From Thermoplasmatales archaeon (GTDB lineage Archaea > Thermoplasmatota > E2 > DHVEG-1), in the NCBI GenBank assembly GCA_023140035.1, contig JAGLML010000037.1:1-9578 (forward strand): 9,578 bases of DNA, written 5' to 3'. The notes beneath the pieces are model-generated. The model was not told where the DNA came from and searched no databases. It worked only from the letters and a program-made list of their open reading frames with translations. Made by a program: the position numbers and the translations under genes. Within the stretch, counting starts at the first letter, position 1; each line of letters starts with the position of its first letter. This document shows, piece after piece, positions 1 to 5,035 of this stretch.

Positions 1-139
1 TCTTTATAGCAAATGTAATATCATCTACAGTTTTTGCCGTAAAAATCTCGAATAAATATGGTAATTTTCTCTGATCTATGAACTTAATAAGGTTTTTTTC
101 AACCCAAAGAGATCTGTATTCTTTTCCTTCAACTTTCAT
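1..139 (-). CDS. mtnA: S-methyl-5-thioribose-1-phosphate isomerase, N-terminal 46 residues (gene runs off the left edge)
   Basis: The minus strand is open from an ATG at 139 to the window edge. The translation begins MKVEGKEYRSLW and continues through KFIDQRKLPYLFEI and KTVDDITFAIK. This is the N-terminal pattern of MtnA proteins: a strand with an aromatic residue, then DQRKLP, then a helix containing T-V-D-D/E. MtnA isomerises methylthioribose-1-phosphate to methylthioribulose-1-phosphate in methionine salvage. The family is homologous to eIF2B-alpha and to archaeal ribose-1,5-bisphosphate isomerase, but the RKLP-containing start favours MtnA. The catalytic Cys and Asp lie beyond the window and cannot be checked. 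The start overlaps the stop of the upstream aldolase-like gene in an ATGA arrangement, which implies translational coupling. Confidence 0.8.
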   Translation of the reverse strand, partial: MKVEGKEYRSLWVEKNLIKFIDQRKLPYLFEIFTAKTVDDITFAIK

Positions 140-702
140 TTGGATTCCCCATAAATCTTTAAAACCAGATCTTCAGCTTCCTTTAGACTGATTCCTACAA
201 ATAAACCTCCTCTGTTTTTAATCACGATTTTTTTACTAGCTCTAAGTGTTTTTAAAACTTCCTTTGCTAGTTCAAGAGTGCCAGATGGACATTCTTTTTC
301 AGTAATGGGTAGATTTTTTGATAACCTTTTCGCAACTTTTCCCCCGTTGAGCTGGATAATTGCGTTCACATCATCTCTTGCATGATGTATAAGCCAATGA
401 ACTGGTGTTTCAATGCATGGATCTTTTTTCCCTATTGCCAAAATAATGTTTTTCACAGGGTCATAATCCACGATTTCTATGATGTCTTGCTGATTCATAC
501 TTTCAATGTTAACGTTTTTGGCATTAATCAGTATTCGTTTACCATAAGCAAGACTTATGCTATAATCCTTATTGTCTGTTATCCCCAACTCATCTATCTT
601 TTTGCTCAATTTTATGATATCTGCAATTAAAGGACAGTTGCTTATCTCTCTTGAAACAAAAAATGTTTGAAAGGGAATAATGGTTAGATTATTTCCGATC
701 AT
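136..702 (-). CDS. Class II aldolase/adducin-like protein lacking the metal-binding histidines
   Basis: This 188-residue protein has the length and segment order of class II aldolases such as fuculose-phosphate aldolase and MtnB. Residues 98-116 (ETPVHWLIHHARDDVNAII) match the usual [SE]E-x-x-x-H-x-x-I-Y-x-x-R-x-D-V-x-A-V block. Residues 156-182 match the C-terminal K/R-N-H-G-x-x-x-x-G-x-x-x-x-E-A segment. The expected H-x-H after this block reads Q117-L-N119, and the expected histidine of NHG is R164 (KNRGG), so all three zinc ligands are replaced. The usual acidic residue is present as E98. It is therefore either a non-catalytic relative or has a different mechanism. It overlaps mtnA by ATGA, and class II aldolases often act after MtnA on methylthioribulose-1-phosphate, so a methionine-salvage role is plausible but inferred. 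The ATG at 702 has GAGGT just upstream (706-710 region, short spacing). Confidence 0.7.
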   Translation of the reverse strand: MIGNNLTIIPFQTFFVSREISNCPLIADIIKLSKKIDELGITDNKDYSISLAYGKRILINAKNVNIESMNQQDIIEIVDYDPVKNIILAIGKKDPCIETPVHWLIHHARDDVNAIIQLNGGKVAKRLSKNLPITEKECPSGTLELAKEVLKTLRASKKIVIKNRGGLFVGISLKEAEDLVLKIYGESK

Positions 703-768
703 TTTACCTCTGTAATCTAAAATATTTTTATTATCTTTTGTATTATGAATGTTGACAGCTTCATTATG

Positions 769-780
769 TTATTTAAATAG
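769..780 (-). promoter_or_regulatory. TATA box for the aldolase-like/mtnA operon
   Basis: On the minus strand this reads CCTATTTAAATAAC, a good archaeal TATA box. Transcription would start about 25 bases downstream, near 745, leaving a leader of about 40 bases with a GAGGT ribosome site before the ATG at 702. An inverted repeat lies directly upstream. Confidence 0.55.
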
Positions 781-784
781 GTTT

Positions 785-807
785 TTACTGTGATTTTAAA
801 ACAGTAA
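785..807. repeat. Inverted repeat (TTACTGT / ACAGTAA), possible operator
   Basis: Two perfectly complementary 7-base arms are separated by 9 bases (GATTTTAAA). The element is immediately upstream of the TATA box of the aldolase-like/mtnA operon and just past the stop of the possible 34-residue gene at 814. The arm-centre spacing of about 16 bases is more than one helical turn. Its position fits an activator or repressor site, or a 3' hairpin of the small gene. No T-tract follows on the minus strand, so a terminator is less likely. Confidence 0.4.
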
Positions 808-813
808 TATGTG

Positions 814-918
814 CTAATTATCGCGTCTATTTGCTGAAATAAAAAACAACTCTTTATCTACTAATTCTAACTCACCAAAATAATGGTTGTTAAGATGCCT
901 ATTCTTATTGTTTAACAT
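814..918 (-). CDS. Possible small protein of 34 residues, unknown function
   Basis: An ATG at 918 opens a minus-strand frame to a TAG at 814-816. The product starts MLNNKNRHLNNHYFGELEL and ends ISANRRDN. It is hydrophilic, rich in Asn and charged residues, and has no membrane segment or motif I recognise. Support for it being real comes from the start signals. GGGAGAGG lies at 932-925, six bases before the ATG, and TTATATAA lies at 954-961, about 40 bases upstream. A transcription start 25-27 bases from that TATA box would fall right at the ribosome site, which is tight. The frame is short enough to occur by chance in AT-rich DNA, so this stays tentative. It lies between two divergent units and runs in the same direction as the aldolase-like gene, 111 bases upstream of it. 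Confidence 0.35.
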   Translation of the reverse strand: MLNNKNRHLNNHYFGELELVDKELFFISANRRDN

Positions 919-950
919 AATTCGCCTCTCCCATGCGGTGCAATAAAATT

Positions 951-963
951 CCATTATATAACA
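951..963 (-). promoter_or_regulatory. TATA-like element upstream of the small minus-strand frame
   Basis: The core TTATATAA (954-961) is a perfect palindrome, so it could in principle bind TBP in either orientation. On the minus strand it precedes the Shine-Dalgarno and ATG of the 34-residue frame. On the plus strand no start follows at the expected distance. Confidence 0.35.
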
Positions 964-1016
964 CTTTCTTTTTTATTTTTTAGGGATCAAACCATTTTAC
1001 TTTACAAATTACCTCG

Positions 1017-1027
1017 TATTTTAAATA
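1017..1027 (+). promoter_or_regulatory. TATA box of the membrane protein gene
   Basis: The sequence TATTTTAAATA is centred about 26 bases before the ATG at 1049. At that spacing transcription would begin at or very near the start codon. No Shine-Dalgarno is present, so the message is probably leaderless. Confidence 0.55.
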
Positions 1028-1048
1028 ATGAACTCCGTTTAACAAAAT

Positions 1049-1552
1049 ATGAAAGATTACGCTAGATTTGCTTTATTAGTTTCATTAATTCTATTTTTAC
1101 CAATTTTTTTTGTAACAATGTCTGCAGGAAATCCAATCCCAATCTATCCAGATCCTGAACCAGTTTATTATGGTTCAATTGGTGTTAGTAGTCTAAATAT
1201 TGCGTGGATTGCAATTGTATTCATTATGGATTTTTTTATAGATATTTTAATCATATATGGCGGAATATATCTGTTACATCGCTATAATCTAGTCACAATC
1301 AAAAATGTATTTGATTTTTCTAAAACGACGTTACTTATGTCAGTATTTATTATTAGTTTGGTAGGCTTAATCTCTGAATTGATTTTAGGGGCATGGATTG
1401 GGGGGTTATTGATGGCTTTGCTATTTATTTTCCTATCCTTTGTGCTTGTTTCTAAGTATTTACTCAAGTTAAGTTGGATTAATAGTCTTCGTATGGGTCT
1501 TATTGCGTTATTGATAAACATTATTGTGTGGATTGCTGTTTTTACAGCATAG
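1049..1552 (+). CDS. Five-helix integral membrane protein, unknown function
   Basis: The protein has 167 residues and is very hydrophobic. Likely membrane segments are at about 7-24 (possibly an uncleaved signal), 50-77, 92-114, 116-135 and 146-165. The loop at 26-45 is rich in Pro and Tyr (GNPIPIYPDPEPVYY), and the loop at 77-91 carries basic residues (HRYN, K85). Acidic residues D61, D65 and E110 sit in or near helices, which is unusual but not diagnostic. I recognise no family. The ATG at 1049 is preferred because a TATA box lies 26 bases upstream. The gene is flanked by its own promoter and a terminator-like hairpin, so it is probably transcribed alone. It could be a small sensor, transporter accessory or envelope protein; nothing in the sequence decides between these. 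Confidence 0.75.
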   Translation: MKDYARFALLVSLILFLPIFFVTMSAGNPIPIYPDPEPVYYGSIGVSSLNIAWIAIVFIMDFFIDILIIYGGIYLLHRYNLVTIKNVFDFSKTTLLMSVFIISLVGLISELILGAWIGGLLMALLFIFLSFVLVSKYLLKLSWINSLRMGLIALLINIIVWIAVFTA

Positions 1553-1561
1553 TAGCTTTTT
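1535..1561 (+). terminator. Hairpin plus T-tract ending the membrane protein gene
   Basis: A perfect 5-base stem (GCTGT / ACAGC) with a TTTT loop spans 1535-1548, inside the last codons of the gene. TTTTT follows at 1557-1561. The stem is short, and archaeal termination depends mainly on the T-tract, so this is a plausible rather than certain terminator. Confidence 0.4.
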
Positions 1562-1648
1562 AGAATGATATCAAACTATACTGCGATTTATTAACCGTAA
1601 ATTTCTAATACAGAATCTATCTACCAATTGCAACCGGGCGTTTAAACC

Positions 1649-2320
1649 ATGTTAAAATTGGATTTACATATTCATTCACAATATTCAGATGATGCCATAG
1701 GAAGTCCCCGAGATATAATTAAATCACTAAAGAAGGAAGGACTACATGGAATGGCTATTACTGATCATAATACTGTTGAAGGTGGCCTTAAAGCATTAAA
1801 AGCTGCACCTAAAGATTTCATCGTTATTCCAGGCACAGAAATATCAACTGCAGACGGACATATGATTGGCTTAAATGTAAAAGAAGATATTCCTAGAGGT
1901 CTCTCTGTTGAGGAGACTGTTGAAAAAATTATTGATGTAGGTGGAATAGCAGTGGCCCCCCATCTTTTTAGAAACATGTCAGGAATCAAAAAGGAAAAAC
2001 TTAAAAAAATTTATACAAAAATACCAGCAATTGAAGTATATAATAGTTGTAGCCTTCCAAAGACCAATATAAAAACAGCACAGATTGCAAGAGAATTCAA
2101 TCTTGGCGGTACTGGAGGCAGTGACTCACATGATCTGTTGTATGTGGGATATGCTTACACAATTGTAGATTCAACTGACATGACTGTTGATACTATTCTT
2201 TCAGAAATAAACAAGAAAAAAACATGGGGTGAGGGAATTGTCATGCCCCTTGACTATAGACGTGACCGTATGCTTAGATCACTTAAACAATTTTTTCAAA
2301 GAGGTTTTAAGCGAATATAA
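1649..2320 (+). CDS. PHP-domain metal-dependent phosphoesterase
   Basis: The 223-residue protein carries the full set of PHP metal-binding motifs in order. These are H7-x-H9 in LDLHIHSQYSDD, D39-H40 in AITDHN, E64 in PGTEIS, H105 in VAPH, and D159-x-H161 in GGSDSHDLLYVG. PHP proteins of this length and layout, related to bacterial TrpH/YciV, bind two or three metal ions and hydrolyse phosphoesters, including 3',5'-nucleoside bisphosphates and short oligonucleotides. The exact substrate cannot be told from sequence. It is presumably cytoplasmic, as there is no signal peptide or membrane segment. The C-terminal 25 residues are basic (RRDR, KQFFQRGFKRI) and could contact nucleic acid or membrane; this is inference. 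The start at ATG 1649 gives the expected first strand. Upstream signals are weak: a possible TATA at 1601-1610 and no clear Shine-Dalgarno. Confidence 0.85.
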   Translation: MLKLDLHIHSQYSDDAIGSPRDIIKSLKKEGLHGMAITDHNTVEGGLKALKAAPKDFIVIPGTEISTADGHMIGLNVKEDIPRGLSVEETVEKIIDVGGIAVAPHLFRNMSGIKKEKLKKIYTKIPAIEVYNSCSLPKTNIKTAQIAREFNLGGTGGSDSHDLLYVGYAYTIVDSTDMTVDTILSEINKKKTWGEGIVMPLDYRRDRMLRSLKQFFQRGFKRI

Positions 2321-2359
2321 AATTATGCTAACATGGATACCTGGAAGGTCAAAGTCTAT

Positions 2360-2380
2360 CTTTCTTTTTTTAATTCCTTA
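2360..2380 (+). terminator. T-rich 3' end of the PHP gene
   Basis: The tract CTTTCTTTTTTTAATTCCTTA lies about 40 bases after the PHP stop codon. Seven consecutive Ts fit an archaeal T-tract terminator. Its last 16 bases recur exactly after the PKD gene at 3600-3615. Confidence 0.45.
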
Positions 2381-2469
2381 GAGATTATATTGTGGAAATG
2401 AAATCAGCCCACACTGCAATAACATTTTGGGTTTTGTTACAGATGTTGCAATATTATCTCATACCAAAC

Positions 2470-2512
2470 ATTTAAATTAGATAAATTGATATATTTATTA
2501 TAATTGGGAGGT
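2470..2512 (+). promoter_or_regulatory. TATA box and Shine-Dalgarno of the PKD surface protein
   Basis: ATTTAAATT (2470-2478) is the likely TATA box, giving a start near 2500. GGGAGGT at 2506-2512 is the strongest Shine-Dalgarno in the window and lies nine bases before the ATG at 2522. It decides that start over a TTG at 2504, which would place the ribosome site inside the coding region. Confidence 0.6.
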
Positions 2513-2521
2513 ATAAAAGAT

Positions 2522-3568
2522 ATGAAAAAAATAATAACAATATTAGTAGTAGGAATTTTTATCCTAAGTGGACTAAGTGCAACTGCACTACTTGAAACGA
2601 AAACATCTACATCATCACGTGATGAATTAGACCAATCTCAAACTGTAATGACAGAAAATGCTGCTGTTCCTGTAGGTAATGTTCCAATACCCGACAATCC
2701 ACCAATATGTATTCAAGTTGCTCAGTCATTCATTCCGACAAAAGATGTACTAACTCGAGTAGAGCTTTTTATTGGTAAGAACTCAACAGCAACTTATCCT
2801 TTGGCAGTATCAATCAGAGAAGAACTAACAGAAGATGACTTAACAGTAATAAATATTGATCCATCACAGGTACCAACTGAAGATTACGACTGGGTGGAAA
2901 TCGACTTTGACGATATTACAGTTACAACTGGCCTGACATATTACGTTGTTGCTTTAACAGAGAATGTTACGGATAATTTTTATGCTTGGGGAGCAAATAA
3001 CATTTCTGAATCATACCCTGATGGATGTGCATGGGTTTCAATTGATGAGGGTGATACCTGGACAAATGAATCTGCTTCATCATCCTATCCAAACACAGCT
3101 GAAGCATTCAGTAATCAAGGTGCACAACCAATATTTGAAGATGTTGTTACCTGGGATATGTGTTTCAAAACATATGGAATAGATAATGCTCCTCCGAATG
3201 CACCAAGTATAGATGGTCAAACAAGTGGAAAAGCAGGAAATGAATATGAGTACACATTCAATGCAGTAGATCCTGATGGAAATGATGTCAAATACTTCAT
3301 AGATTGGGGAGATGGCGACACAGAATGGACAGATGATTTTTCTGCATCTGGTACACCGGTAACTGTGAGTCATACTTGGGTTGAAAAGGATACCTATACC
3401 ATAACAGCTAAAGCCCAAGACGAGCATGGTCTTGAAGGTCCAGAGGGAACACTAGATGTCAGTATGCCTAAAAACAAAGCATACAACTTCAACTTTAACC
3501 TACTTAGTTGGCTGTTTGAGCGATTCCCAAATGCATTCCCGATACTAGGACATATGCTAGGGTTATAA
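2522..3568 (+). CDS. Secreted beta-sandwich/PKD-domain surface protein with an unusual C-terminal tail
   Basis: The product is 348 residues from the ATG chosen by the Shine-Dalgarno. Residues 1-22 form a clear signal peptide (MKK, a long hydrophobic core, then SATA). A linker rich in Ser/Thr/Asp follows. Residues 60-219 look like a jelly-roll ectodomain: the QSFIPTKDVLTRVELFIG opening, W/Y-rich strands and a closing MCFKTYG resemble 'choice-of-anchor'-type domains. Residues 224-315 are a PKD domain, with DWGDGDTEW (261-269) and VSHTWVEKDTYTITAKAQD (282-300). Four N-glycosylation sequons (N87, N148, N160, N182) lie only in the first domain. The last 35 residues, from SMPKNKA to FPNAFPILGHMLGL, are set apart by composition and end at the stop. 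The protein is acidic and probably displayed on the cell surface for adhesion or carbohydrate binding. Ligand and anchoring are not shown. Confidence 0.8.
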   Translation: MKKIITILVVGIFILSGLSATALLETKTSTSSRDELDQSQTVMTENAAVPVGNVPIPDNPPICIQVAQSFIPTKDVLTRVELFIGKNSTATYPLAVSIREELTEDDLTVINIDPSQVPTEDYDWVEIDFDDITVTTGLTYYVVALTENVTDNFYAWGANNISESYPDGCAWVSIDEGDTWTNESASSSYPNTAEAFSNQGAQPIFEDVVTWDMCFKTYGIDNAPPNAPSIDGQTSGKAGNEYEYTFNAVDPDGNDVKYFIDWGDGDTEWTDDFSASGTPVTVSHTWVEKDTYTITAKAQDEHGLEGPEGTLDVSMPKNKAYNFNFNLLSWLFERFPNAFPILGHMLGL

Positions 3569-3585
3569 AACCAAACTAAAACAAC

Positions 3586-3615
3586 CTCTCTCTTTCTCTT
3601 TTTTTTAATTCCTTA
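3586..3615 (+). terminator. Pyrimidine/T-rich 3' end of the PKD gene
   Basis: A pyrimidine-rich run (CTCTCTCTTTCTC) leads into eight Ts (3599-3606) starting about 18 bases after the PKD stop. This is a good archaeal T-tract terminator in a convergent intergenic region. Confidence 0.5.
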
Positions 3616-3666
3616 AAATATTGCACAAAGCAGATTCGCTAGTTAGATTTGAATACTATGATTTTT

Positions 3667-3681
3667 GAGTAAAAAAGAGAG
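3667..3681 (-). terminator. T-tract terminator of the rpl11 transcript
   Basis: On the minus strand this reads CTCTCTTTTTTACTC, about 33 bases past the rpl11 stop. With the opposing T-tract at 3599-3606 it makes the 145-base convergent gap a bidirectional termination zone. Confidence 0.45.
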
Positions 3682-3713
3682 TAATTAAAGTTGTTAAAAC
3701 CAAGGGCAAGCTA

Positions 3714-4190
3714 TTAAGCGAATTTAGAGTTGTATTCGCCTTCATCGATTGCTTTCTGTATTTCTTTTGGATTCTTTCCTTCAACAGTAACACCCATCGA
3801 TATGCAGGTCCCTATGATTTCTTTTGTTTTTTCTTTTAAATCTTTTCCTAGGAGATTATCAAATTTCATCTTAGCGACCTTAATGGCTTGATCGATGGTA
3901 ATATTGCCTATCTTGTGCTTTGATGGCGAGCCTGATCCTTTTTCTCCACCCATTTCTTTAAGAATTAATGATGCTGCGGGAGGAGTACCTACCTCTATCT
4001 CAAAATTCTTTGTCTTTGGGTCGATAATGACTTTTACCGGAACCTTCATCCCTTCGAACTCTTTAGTTTTATCGTTGATTGTATTTATGACCTGCATAAT
4101 ATTTATACCCATGGGACCAAGAGCCGGACCCAATGGTGGACCTGCAGATGCTTTTCCTCCTTCAATAAGTGCTTTTATTGTTTCTGCCAT
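3714..4190 (-). CDS. rpl11: Large-subunit ribosomal protein L11 (uL11)
   Basis: The 158-residue protein is a full-length archaeal L11. The N-terminal domain has the conserved GGKASAGPPLGPALGPMGIN segment (residues 11-30) followed by the V-I-N-T-IND helix. The second domain contains the rRNA-binding region with TPPAASLILKE (69-79), GSGSPSKHKIG (85-95) and the closing GTCISMGVTVEG (127-138). L11 binds the GTPase-associated region of 23S rRNA at the base of the stalk. The ATG at 4190 follows the spt5 stop by six bases, and GGAGTGA overlapping that stop serves as its Shine-Dalgarno, so the two genes are translated from one message. It is the last gene of the block. L1, L10 and P1, which commonly lie close by in archaea, do not follow. 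Confidence 0.95.
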   Translation of the reverse strand: MAETIKALIEGGKASAGPPLGPALGPMGINIMQVINTINDKTKEFEGMKVPVKVIIDPKTKNFEIEVGTPPAASLILKEMGGEKGSGSPSKHKIGNITIDQAIKVAKMKFDNLLGKDLKEKTKEIIGTCISMGVTVEGKNPKEIQKAIDEGEYNSKFA

Positions 4191-4196
4191 GTTATT

Positions 4197-4733
4197 TCAC
4201 TCCTTCTTCTCTTTATTATTGTCTTCTTCCTTTCTTTTAATGATTCTTACTTGTTCTCCCCGAACAGTTATTGGTATAGGAACCATTGAATCTAGTAGTT
4301 CAACGGTAATTTCCTCTTTTGCATAGTCTATATGGGTTATCTTTGCTTTTTCCCCTCTAAATGGTCCTGCGACCATCTCAACGGTATCTCCCTCAGTAAT
4401 CTTTGCGACTGCAGAAGCCGGCGTAAGGAAATGTTCTATTTGATCAATGGGAATGTCTCCCTCGAGCACATTCCGTGCATATGAAATTGTTTTAATCGTA
4501 TTCTTTAAGCGTTCTTCATCAAAGCCTTCTACAAATATATATCCTCTAAGTTCAGGCGTCACAAGTATTGATGGTATGTCCAATTTCGATTTATCTGCTC
4601 TACTATTGATAAGATCAGCAGTATTTTGTTCTTTACCAACCTGAGTTTTGATAGTAAATATGTTTGACTGTTCCTCATCTAATTCTTCAAAATCGTTGTT
4701 CTGCACAATATGCACCAACCATTCAATAACCAA
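4197..4733 (-). CDS. spt5: Transcription elongation factor Spt5 (archaeal NusG)
   Basis: The core from about residue 25 is typical archaeal Spt5. The NGN domain starts NIFTIKTQVGKEQNTADLI and contains ILVTPELRGYIFVEG (56-70). A KOW domain (about 111-165) contains EGDTVEMVAGPFRGEKAKI. With Spt4 it clamps RNA polymerase closed and helps couple transcription to translation. The lysine/glutamate-rich tail (KRKEEDNNKEKKE) is likely disordered. The start is uncertain because the frame has no usable ATG. TTG 4733 (used here, 178 residues) lies inside secE. GTG 4706 (169 residues), with GGTG seven bases upstream, follows the secE stop and may be the real start. Either leaves about 15-24 residues before the NGN domain that most relatives lack. 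It sits between secE and rpl11 in the conserved order. Confidence 0.9.
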   Translation of the reverse strand: MVIEWLVHIVQNNDFEELDEEQSNIFTIKTQVGKEQNTADLINSRADKSKLDIPSILVTPELRGYIFVEGFDEERLKNTIKTISYARNVLEGDIPIDQIEHFLTPASAVAKITEGDTVEMVAGPFRGEKAKITHIDYAKEEITVELLDSMVPIPITVRGEQVRIIKRKEEDNNKEKKE

Positions 4734-4983
4734 GTGCTGATAATATCCAAGGTACTGCTAACTCTTTAATAATGTATATAGTAAAACCGATTGCTCCAAT
4801 CAATAGTATCCCTAAGCCTGTAATCTTAGATGTTTTTTCATATTCCTCATTGGTGGGCTTACGAGCCATTTTAAGGACTCTCCCGTACTTCCCTTTACCT
4901 ATTCTTTGTTGTCTTACTTCTATTTTGTGCTGTAGTTCCCAAGCTCTGTCGATTATGCCTACGCCCTTTTTCAATCTAGACAC
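4723..4983 (-). CDS. secE: Protein translocase subunit SecE (Sec61 gamma)
   Basis: The 86-residue protein has an amphipathic basic N-terminal region and one C-terminal membrane helix at about 56-73 (GLGILLIGAIGFTIYIIK). The segment RIGKGKYGRVLKMARKPTNEEYEK (27-50) is the conserved cytoplasmic hinge that packs against SecY. SecE clamps SecY/Sec61 alpha in the protein-conducting channel. The basic extension WELQHKIEVRQQ at the front is longer than in the shortest archaeal homologues. The start is GTG at 4983, chosen because the frame has no earlier good start and a TATA box lies about 34 bases upstream. No Shine-Dalgarno is visible. The stop at 4723 overlaps or nearly abuts spt5, depending on the spt5 start. 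Confidence 0.9.
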   Translation of the reverse strand: MSRLKKGVGIIDRAWELQHKIEVRQQRIGKGKYGRVLKMARKPTNEEYEKTSKITGLGILLIGAIGFTIYIIKELAVPWILSALGY

Positions 4984-5010
4984 CTATAATGAGTAAGGGT
5001 CAAATGTTAG

Positions 5011-5024
5011 GTTATATATAAAGA
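5011..5024 (-). promoter_or_regulatory. TATA box for secE-spt5-rpl11
   Basis: The minus strand reads TCTTTATATATAACC in the 52-base gap after ftsZ. It is one of the best TATA boxes in the window and would start transcription near 4990, about eight bases before the secE GTG. The translocation/ribosomal part of the block can therefore be expressed independently of ftsZ. Confidence 0.55.
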
Positions 5025-5035
5025 ATTTGGCTGTT

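Noticed and set aside
382..630. Plus-strand frame antisense to the aldolase-like gene
   Set aside because: Its product has no family likeness and it mirrors a well-supported gene on the other strand.
703..1048. tRNA or other structured RNA in the longest gene-poor gap
   Set aside because: No T-loop-like GTTCRAATC sequence, no paired acceptor arms and no GC-rich island were found; the gap is AT-rich throughout.
2423..2457. Possible hairpin TGCAA...TTGCA upstream of the PKD gene
   Set aside because: The pairing is only five bases plus three across a bulge, with a long loop and no T-tract; not better than chance in AT-rich sequence.
2398..2475. 25-residue hydrophobic peptide frame (MKSAHTAITFWVLLQ...)
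   Set aside because: It has only a weak GTGG upstream and no well-placed TATA box, and its end overlaps the promoter of the PKD gene. Chance is the simplest explanation.
2504..2521. TTG start for the PKD protein
   Set aside because: The Shine-Dalgarno GGGAGGT overlaps these codons and the signal peptide starts naturally at MKK from ATG 2522.
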